From: Candidatus Hydrogenedentota bacterium
Lineage (GTDB): Bacteria > Hydrogenedentota > Hydrogenedentia > Hydrogenedentales > SLHB01
NCBI GenBank assembly: GCA_029262095.1
Contig: JAJDAB010000399.1
Location: 1-13,520, forward strand
Direction: 5' to 3'
DNA: 13,520 nucleotides
The translations under genes and the position numbers were made by a program. The notes under the pieces were generated by a model, which saw only the letters and a program-made list of their open reading frames with translations, searched no databases and was not told where the DNA came from. Below are positions 8,883 to 13,520 of the stretch, piece after piece (positions within the stretch are counted from its first letter, which is position 1; every line of letters starts with the position of its first letter).

Positions 8883-11434
8883 TCGCGATGCGTGGATTCG
8901 CTATAGGGTTCGTTGTCGCATTCAGTGCTGTCACGAGTTCAGCGCAGACTGAATCACTGTTGCGCGAGGGCGATCTCACAATTGATATCGACGTCCGGTT
9001 CATCAGTACGTATCGCGACGGTTCTTGGGTGCCAATCGACATCATCGTCAACAACAACGAGCGCGATATCGAAGGATATCTCGAGGTGACTGCCATCGCC
9101 TCAGGCGTGCGCCAGGCCCCTGTGTATCGCGTACCCGTTGACTCGCCGAAAGGCTCGAAAAAGCGTTTTCGCCTCTATTGTCTTTTGGACGGAACGACGG
9201 ATTTGGAGGCCATGCTGTTTCGCGGTCGACGTCCAGCGTTGGCTGGTCCCATGAAAATCAACTTGCGCCCCATCGCAAAGAACGACTATCTGTGTCTAAT
9301 CCTGGATGATGAGCCCTCTGACTACGGGTACCTCTATAACGCGATTCTCGACGACAACAGCGATCAAGGCCTTTACCGCATTGAACTTCGCGGCGATGAA
9401 CTCCAAGCGCTACCGGATCGGCTGACCTGCTACGAACCGATTGACCTCATCGTGATGGGGGAGATCGATCCCACAATAGTCTCGCTACGTCATCGCGCTT
9501 TACTTCGCCGGTATGTCGAGAATGGTGGGACGTTGGTCATATGCGCTGGGGCGAACACGCCCCGCTACCGAGGGACCTGGGTCGAGGAATTGACCGGGGT
9601 GACTATGGGCGCGCAGGAGATCGTTAATGAACGCGACTTCGCCGAAAGAGCACTTCAATCGCCTTCTACCGATCGGCTCCGCGCGGATAAACAAGGTGAA
9701 TTCACGCCACTGACGTCAACCGCAGAAGACATGGTTCGCTGGGGCGGTGGCGATACGCTGGCAGTTCTTCGACCCATTGGCAACGGCTTTACCGGGGTCG
9801 TTGTGCTCGACATGGCGGGCAAATTGCTACATACCACCGAAGAATACCGATCGTTGTGGAAACAATTGGCCGGGATGCGTGCGGCAAAACCGGATGTCAA
9901 CGTAGGGGCCGCGGGCTCGTATCTACGCGATCAACTGCCGAATGTTGCCGGCGTTCGCGTTTTCCCGAGGTCGTCGGTCGCCATGTATTTGACGCTGTAT
10001 TTGTTGGTCGCAATCGTCGGCAATTGGGTATTTTGGAGTTTCTTTAAGCGCCGTGAGATGGCTTGGGTGTGTCTCGTGTTCTTTTCATTCGGGTTCACGG
10101 TTTACGCGATGGTCTATGGCACCGCGGGACGTGCAAAAGAGACTGAACTCGAACAGGTCAACCTTGTGCGCGTGTTCCGCCACTCGCCAGTCGCAAAAAT
10201 GCACTCGACGATCGGCCTGCTATCTGCGCGATCCGCCCGCTATTCGTTCGAGTTGGCCGATGAGTCTGGATTGGTATCGCAGGGCGCATTCGCGTTTACG
10301 GGAATGTACCCGGGAATGCGCCGCTCTTCGAATCGGACGCCGGTTGCATCGTTTGCGTTTGTCGAAGGCACTCGGCCGCGCGTAGACGACCTGCGGGTTG
10401 GGGCCAGTGTGATGCGTACACTACAAGTTGAAAGCGAATTCACGCTGAATGGCGGAATTGAGGGCACACTTACTCACGACGAAAATGGACTCCACGGCAC
10501 GCTAACCAACAACACCGGCTTGCGTATTCAAGAACCATGGGTCTACTACCAGGGGCGAATGATTCGGGCCAGATTGAAGACGGATTCCAACGAGATCGTT
10601 GTAAAACTGATTCCCGAAAAATTCAACTCCCCGCAGTTGACAGAGATGCGGATCGATCAAAATGTCTTCTACAATAGCTACGCTTACGGCATGCAATCGG
10701 TTGCCAATGCGATTCGTGGACCAATGACTTCGTTGGTGTTTCGATCACCCGATGGCCATTCGAATCTCGACCCATCGCTCGGCCCCTACGTCTATGGGTG
10801 GGCGACCGATTCGCCGCCGAGCGCCGTGAATCTCGAAGAAGACGCCAAACTCAAAATACGGGAAACGTTTCTAATCGCGGATATTGCAATCGAAGGCCAG
10901 GAAGTTCAGAGCGTATCGAGGCCGCTCATCGTCGAGGTGAACGGTAGGCCGTCGAATATGTGGCGCGGCGTGTATTACCGAGATTGGTCGAGCGTCTCGC
11001 ATCGATTGAATTGGGAGTCGAGGCTTCTCGGTTCAAGTGACCATCTGCCTGTCACAATCGATCTGCCGCGTGATATTGCCACGCAAGCAAAGGGGGCGCT
11101 AACGATCGAGCTTAGCTGGTTATCGGATCGGAATCAGCCGGTCTATTTCTCGCCGGAAGAGGCCACCGAGGATTGGCATGAAAAGTACGCGGAGTGGAAA
11201 AACCCTATCAATCAAGAGGTATTCGGACAGTCTGTACAAGTCATGCGGTACCGACTAGACGATTGGCGATCCTATTACGATGAAGGTGAGGGCGTTATTC
11301 GGGGTCATGTCGCGCTGCGTTTGGATCGCCAGTCACAACGACAACAAAGTTCATGGGCGCAGTTTACCCTGCGGGCACACTTGGATATTTCGCCCAATCG
11401 GATACATTCAAAGGAGTGGAAAGCGTGGCCGTAG
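8879..11434 (+). CDS. Large membrane protein with two periplasmic halves, function unknown
   Basis: 851 residues. The chosen start is the ATG overlapping the previous stop (ATGA); ATG at 8888 is an alternative that keeps the signal peptide. A cleavable leader is likely (about 1-22, ending TSSAQ). An N-terminal half (about 25-360) has beta-rich and Rossmann-like segments, including a helix-strand ALLRRYVENGGTLVICAG (about 207-224) of the amidotransferase-like type. Two membrane helices follow (about 366-388 and 393-414), joined by the short basic turn KRRE. A beta-rich C-terminal half (about 420-851) has no recognised motif. A basic cytosolic turn between two helices puts both halves in the periplasm (inference). 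The protein is not identified by name. Similar signal peptide, amidotransferase-like and two-helix proteins accompany vWA/MoxR clusters in planctomycete-type genomes (recalled). The last 10 bases overlap the ABC ATPase gene, linking the two by translation. Confidence 0.85.
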   Translation: MIAMRGFAIGFVVAFSAVTSSAQTESLLREGDLTIDIDVRFISTYRDGSWVPIDIIVNNNERDIEGYLEVTAIASGVRQAPVYRVPVDSPKGSKKRFRLYCLLDGTTDLEAMLFRGRRPALAGPMKINLRPIAKNDYLCLILDDEPSDYGYLYNAILDDNSDQGLYRIELRGDELQALPDRLTCYEPIDLIVMGEIDPTIVSLRHRALLRRYVENGGTLVICAGANTPRYRGTWVEELTGVTMGAQEIVNERDFAERALQSPSTDRLRADKQGEFTPLTSTAEDMVRWGGGDTLAVLRPIGNGFTGVVVLDMAGKLLHTTEEYRSLWKQLAGMRAAKPDVNVGAAGSYLRDQLPNVAGVRVFPRSSVAMYLTLYLLVAIVGNWVFWSFFKRREMAWVCLVFFSFGFTVYAMVYGTAGRAKETELEQVNLVRVFRHSPVAKMHSTIGLLSARSARYSFELADESGLVSQGAFAFTGMYPGMRRSSNRTPVASFAFVEGTRPRVDDLRVGASVMRTLQVESEFTLNGGIEGTLTHDENGLHGTLTNNTGLRIQEPWVYYQGRMIRARLKTDSNEIVVKLIPEKFNSPQLTEMRIDQNVFYNSYAYGMQSVANAIRGPMTSLVFRSPDGHSNLDPSLGPYVYGWATDSPPSAVNLEEDAKLKIRETFLIADIAIEGQEVQSVSRPLIVEVNGRPSNMWRGVYYRDWSSVSHRLNWESRLLGSSDHLPVTIDLPRDIATQAKGALTIELSWLSDRNQPVYFSPEEATEDWHEKYAEWKNPINQEVFGQSVQVMRYRLDDWRSYYDEGEGVIRGHVALRLDRQSQRQQSSWAQFTLRAHLDISPNRIHSKEWKAWP
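11411..11416 (+). promoter_or_regulatory. Strong Shine-Dalgarno for the ABC ATPase gene
   Basis: AAGGAG lies eight bases before the GTG at 11425, inside the end of the upstream gene. It supports the GTG over the in-frame ATG at 11353, which would add 24 residues that do not resemble ABC ATPases. The GTG at 11416 overlaps the site itself and is too close to be used. Confidence 0.75.
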
Positions 11435-12354
11435 TCAAAACTGAGAACCTAACGAAGCATTACGGCGACTTTTGTGCGCTGAAAGAACTCAATTTAACGA
11501 TCGAAGAGCGGGACATCTTCGGCTTCATCGGGCCAAACGGCGCTGGGAAGACCACGAGCATGCGAATCCTCTCGACGTTGCTCGCCCCGACGAGTGGATA
11601 CGCGGAGGTCGTGGGGATCGACGTGACCAAAGACCCTTATGAGGTGAAGAAGGTACTCGGATTTATGCCGGATTCCTTCGGTGTCTACGATGGCATGCGC
11701 TTGCGCGAATACCTCGATTTCTTTGGCGCGGCCTACAAAATTCCGCGGAAGAAACGCCGCGTCATCATCGACGACGTTCTCGAACTCACTGACCTCACGG
11801 GTAAGGCCGACGATTTCGTTAGCGCGTTTTCGCGTGGCATGAAGCAGCGCTGTTGTTTAGCCAAGACGCTCCTGCACGACCCGAAAGTATTGTTACTCGA
11901 TGAACCTGCGAGCGGTCTCGACCCGCGAGCACGGATCGAAATGCGTGAATTGCTCAAGACGCTGCAAGACATGGGCAAGACGGTCCTCATCTCATCTCAC
12001 ATACTCTCCGAGTTGGGCGACATGTGTAACAAAATAGCGATTATCGAGCGCGGCGAACTGGTGCACGCGGGTAGTTTCAAGGAGACGCTCGACAGCCTGC
12101 GCCAAGAATTGGAAATGCGGTTGGTCGTCTTGGAGGGCGCGGACGCGGCGGAGAAAATACTCAACGAAACGACGGGCATTTCCGATGTTGAACGTTCGGG
12201 CAACGAATTCCGATTCGATGCGGCCATCGAGCGCACAGAATTGTCAGCCGTGCTCAAACGTCTCGTAACGGACGGCGTGGAAGTCCTCTTCTTCGAACAC
12301 GATGAGGGCACGCTAGAAGACGTGTTTTTGCACCTGACTAAGGGCGGCATTTAG
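11425..12354 (+). CDS. ABC transporter ATP-binding protein (ABC-2 export type)
   Basis: 309 residues from a GTG start set by the strong ribosome binding site. It binds and hydrolyses ATP on the cytoplasmic side and drives a membrane partner, most likely the ABC-2 permease downstream. Motifs: Walker A GPNGAGKT (36-43); LGFMPDSFGVYDGM in the Q-loop region (78-91), with Asp83 where Gln is usual; signature FSRGMKQR (135-142) in place of LSGGxxQR; Walker B VLLLDE (155-160, catalytic Glu160); D-loop SGLD (163-166); H-loop His192. The C-terminal 100 residues resemble the extension of ABC-2/DrrA-type ATPases and end TLEDVFLHLT. The MPD variant of the Q-loop is familiar from GldA-like ATPases of planctomycete and Bacteroidetes type (recalled), so the protein need not be inactive. 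It overlaps the preceding large membrane protein by 10 bases. A 219-bp gap separates it from the permease, the longest in the window. Substrate unknown. Confidence 0.95.
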   Translation: MAVVKTENLTKHYGDFCALKELNLTIEERDIFGFIGPNGAGKTTSMRILSTLLAPTSGYAEVVGIDVTKDPYEVKKVLGFMPDSFGVYDGMRLREYLDFFGAAYKIPRKKRRVIIDDVLELTDLTGKADDFVSAFSRGMKQRCCLAKTLLHDPKVLLLDEPASGLDPRARIEMRELLKTLQDMGKTVLISSHILSELGDMCNKIAIIERGELVHAGSFKETLDSLRQELEMRLVVLEGADAAEKILNETTGISDVERSGNEFRFDAAIERTELSAVLKRLVTDGVEVLFFEHDEGTLEDVFLHLTKGGI

Positions 12355-12375
12355 TGAGGCGTCGGTATCCCATAT

Positions 12376-12401
12376 GGAGTGCGGCGGCTTGCTGCCGCTT
12401 T
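12376..12401 (+). repeat. REP-like unit A
   Basis: 26-base unit with GGAGTGCG at the left, 12 variable bases and CGCTTT at the right. It folds as GCGGCGGC-TT-GCTGCCGC (12381-12398), with one G-U pair in the RNA stem. Same frame as the minus-strand unit at 12490-12515. Confidence 0.8.
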
Positions 12402-12407
12402 CACAGG

Positions 12408-12423
12408 GCGAGGCTCGCCTCGC
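12408..12423 (+). repeat. Inner hairpin B
   Basis: GCGAGGC-TC-GCCTCGC, a perfect seven-pair stem with a two-base loop (the real loop in RNA would open to four). It differs at one base from the minus-strand reading of the hairpin at 12467-12482. AGGG before and ACCCT after may extend the pairing. Confidence 0.8.
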
Positions 12424-12466
12424 TTACCCTACAACGATATCGGGTATATGCTCCTTGCGAAACACC

Positions 12467-12482
12467 GCGAGGCAAGCCTCGC
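12467..12482 (-). repeat. Inner hairpin B'
   Basis: On the + strand GCGAGGC-AA-GCCTCGC, a perfect seven-pair stem. Read on the minus strand it matches hairpin B except for one loop base. CCG before and CCGG after (one base offset) may lengthen the stem. Confidence 0.8.
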
Positions 12483-12489
12483 TCCGGTC

Positions 12490-12515
12490 AAAGCGCAAGC
12501 AAGCTTGCGCACTCC
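12490..12515 (-). repeat. REP-like unit A'
   Basis: On the minus strand this reads GGAGTGCG, 12 bases, CGCTTT, the same 26-base frame as unit A. The stem is GCGCAAGC-AA-GCTTGCGC on the + strand (12493-12510), a perfect eight-pair stem. The variable core differs from unit A but keeps pairing, so the stem has covaried. Confidence 0.8.
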
Positions 12516-12561
12516 AAAATGTCGGACCTTCCATTCCCAAAATCTCTTTGGCATACGAGTT

Positions 12562-12566
12562 AGGGG
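12562..12566 (+). promoter_or_regulatory. Probable ribosome binding site of the permease
   Basis: AGGGG, seven bases before the ATG at 12574. It is a moderate match to Shine-Dalgarno and supports the chosen permease start. The permease therefore has its own initiation signal after the repeat element. Confidence 0.5.
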
Positions 12567-12573
12567 CTCACGA

Positions 12574-13520
12574 ATGTTTCCGTCCTCGGCGCTCGTAAAG
12601 CGCGAACTACTCACTTCGCTGCGACGCACACGAATCGCCGTGTGGCTAATGTTGCTCGTGGTGTGCTGCATCGTAGTCGTTACCATCAGCTGGCCGGATG
12701 AGGCTTCTGCGCCTGCCCTCGTCTCAAGTCAGATGACTCAAATTCTCGCTGGATTGACGGCCGTACTGATAGGCGGTTGTATTCTCTTCATTCCCTCAGT
12801 TGCGGCTGGGGCGATCGTCGCAGAACGCGAACAAGACACATTTGATTTGTTGCGCATGAGCCTCGTGCGCGGGTCGGGCATCGTCTTGGCGAAACTGCTC
12901 AATGCTGTCGGCTTGTTCGGCTTGCTCATCATCGCTGCGGCCCCGGCCATCGGCACAACGCTATTTGGCGTGGGTTTAGATCCCGTCGTCATCGTGCAAG
13001 TATTTATCATCATGGTAACGGTCACGCTAACCTGTGCGTTCGCTGGTCTTGCAAGTTCGGCTTTTTTTCGCAAGACCATTCTCGCAGTCATCGGCGCGTA
13101 CGTGCTCGCGGCCATGTCATTTCTTATGCCGTTTCTGATCGCTCTTGGAATCACATCTGCGCTGCATTCGGGATACGGTTCTAGCTTCTTCGTGTCGCGG
13201 TCAAATGGACCATTTGCTCCAATTTTGAGTGAGTTGGTCGAGATCGTTTCGTACGGTTCGCTGCCCGCGCTCGCTTCACCTTTATCGGCAGTCATACTAA
13301 TTTTCGAAGGTTCATGGTCTGGATGGTGGATACTGCTCTCGGTCGTGCCCCAAGTCCCGTTTTGGATCCTGTTTGTTGCGCTCACAATGCGCTGGCTCAG
13401 TCGTCGCGATGCACACGCCGTTGTGAATAACGAGAAACCTATCGACGACCTCGACGTCTTGCGGGAACGCCGCGAACAGTTTCCTTATTACCTACTCGAT
13501 CCGCTCAAACGAAAGAAACC
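12574..13520 (+). CDS. ABC-2 type transporter permease (3' partial)
   Basis: The frame is open from ATG 12574 to the right edge, giving 315 residues with the end missing. It is predicted to be the membrane partner of the ATPase encoded upstream. It begins with a short cytosolic segment, LVKRELLTSLRRTR, which is typical of ABC-2 permeases. Membrane helices follow at about 21-39, 56-82, 104-131, 138-160, 168-193 and 251-273. Between helices 2 and 3 lies AEREQDTFDLLRMSLVRGSGIVLAKLL (83-109 region), which matches the ABC-2 permease coupling motif (E-x-E-x-x-T-x-x-L-L followed by a small-residue turn and a Lys before the next helix). A loop at about 196-230, with SGYGSSFF and polar residues, probably faces out. 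The segment at about 278-315 is charged and likely cytosolic. Substrate is not deducible. Confidence 0.88.
   Translation, partial: MFPSSALVKRELLTSLRRTRIAVWLMLLVVCCIVVVTISWPDEASAPALVSSQMTQILAGLTAVLIGGCILFIPSVAAGAIVAEREQDTFDLLRMSLVRGSGIVLAKLLNAVGLFGLLIIAAAPAIGTTLFGVGLDPVVIVQVFIIMVTVTLTCAFAGLASSAFFRKTILAVIGAYVLAAMSFLMPFLIALGITSALHSGYGSSFFVSRSNGPFAPILSELVEIVSYGSLPALASPLSAVILIFEGSWSGWWILLSVVPQVPFWILFVALTMRWLSRRDAHAVVNNEKPIDDLDVLRERREQFPYYLLDPLKRKK

Larger units (their letters stand above)
12376..12515. repeat. REP/BIME-like composite element of four hairpins (A-B-spacer-B'-A')
   Basis: 140 bp made of four tight stem-loops, at 12381-12398, 12408-12423, 12467-12482 and 12493-12510. The outer two (A, A') and inner two (B, B') are each the same unit on opposite strands. 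The whole is bounded by a nine-base inverted repeat, TGGAGTGCG (12375-12383) and CGCACTCCA (12508-12516). None of the hairpins is followed by a U-run longer than three on the + strand, so this is not a standard terminator. It may act as an mRNA stability or processing element that separates ATPase and permease expression, or be a non-autonomous repeat mobilised by a transposase encoded elsewhere (inference). Copy number in the genome cannot be seen here. Confidence 0.8.
12355..12573 (+). other. Intergenic region with repeat element between ABC ATPase and permease
   Basis: This is the only sizeable non-coding stretch in the window. Most of it (12376-12515) is a four-hairpin repeat element. The flanks (12355-12375 and 12516-12573) show no convincing promoter; the right flank ends in AGGGG seven bases before the permease ATG. 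Short open frames here (such as one from 12374 to 12598) run through the hairpins in any frame and do not look coding. Confidence 0.8.

Noticed and set aside
12490..12520. Rho-independent terminator after the ABC ATPase
   Set aside because: The hairpin is strong but is followed on the + strand by ACTCCAAAATG, with no U-run. The other hairpins have at most three T after the stem.
12541..12573. Promoter for the permease gene
   Set aside because: TTGGCA near 12548 resembles a -35 box, but no -10 box at proper distance lies before the start codon.
12354..12598. Short open frames of 69 and 74 codons across the repeat element
   Set aside because: They consist of hairpin sequence and overlap the permease start in other frames, with no ribosome binding site or protein-like composition.
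12738..13385. 215-codon open frame on the minus strand
   Set aside because: It is the antisense of the permease. Its product has no hydrophobic pattern or motif, while the + strand frame has ABC-2 permease helices and the coupling motif.

Overview
The window is one co-directional (+ strand) gene cluster of nine protein-coding genes. The first gene lacks its 5' end and the last runs off the right edge. I see no tRNA, rRNA, CRISPR array, transposase or phage gene. GC is moderate to fairly high, and ORFs are long and tightly packed. The gene set (MoxR ATPase, DUF58, BatA-like vWA membrane protein, a large two-vWA membrane protein and an ABC-2 exporter) suggests a Gram-negative bacterium of the planctomycete/PVC or Hydrogenedentes type. 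That placement comes from remembered locus architecture and is not verified.

Layout: (1) 2-1165, membrane-anchored coiled-coil protein, 5' partial. (2) 1196-2161, Tat-exported NHL beta-propeller lipoprotein. (3) 2158-5061, large membrane protein with two vWA-like domains and an amidotransferase-like domain. (4) 5096-6091, MoxR AAA+ ATPase. (5) 6097-6987, DUF58 protein. (6) 6984-8882, BatA-like vWA membrane protein. (7) 8879-11434, large membrane protein with signal peptide and a central pair of membrane helices. (8) 11425-12354, ABC transporter ATPase. (9) 12574-end, ABC-2 permease, 3' partial. Junctions 2/3, 5/6 and 6/7 are ATGA overlaps, 7/8 overlap by 10 bases, and the other gaps up to the ATPase are at most 34 bases, so genes 1-8 look like one transcript.

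The one real non-coding stretch is 12355-12573, between the ABC ATPase and its permease. It holds a 140-bp REP/BIME-like element of four short hairpins arranged as an inverted pair (A-B-spacer-B'-A'). The outer units share the frame GGAGTGCG-N12-CGCTTT and have covarying stems.

Working model (inference): the MoxR ATPase acts on or with the vWA proteins (genes 3, 5 and 6) at the inner membrane, in a Bat/MoxR-type chaperone or envelope-maintenance system. Genes 1, 3, 6 and 7 supply membrane and periplasmic parts, gene 2 is an exported propeller scaffold, and the ABC-2 exporter is an associated membrane complex. No substrate can be read from the sequence.
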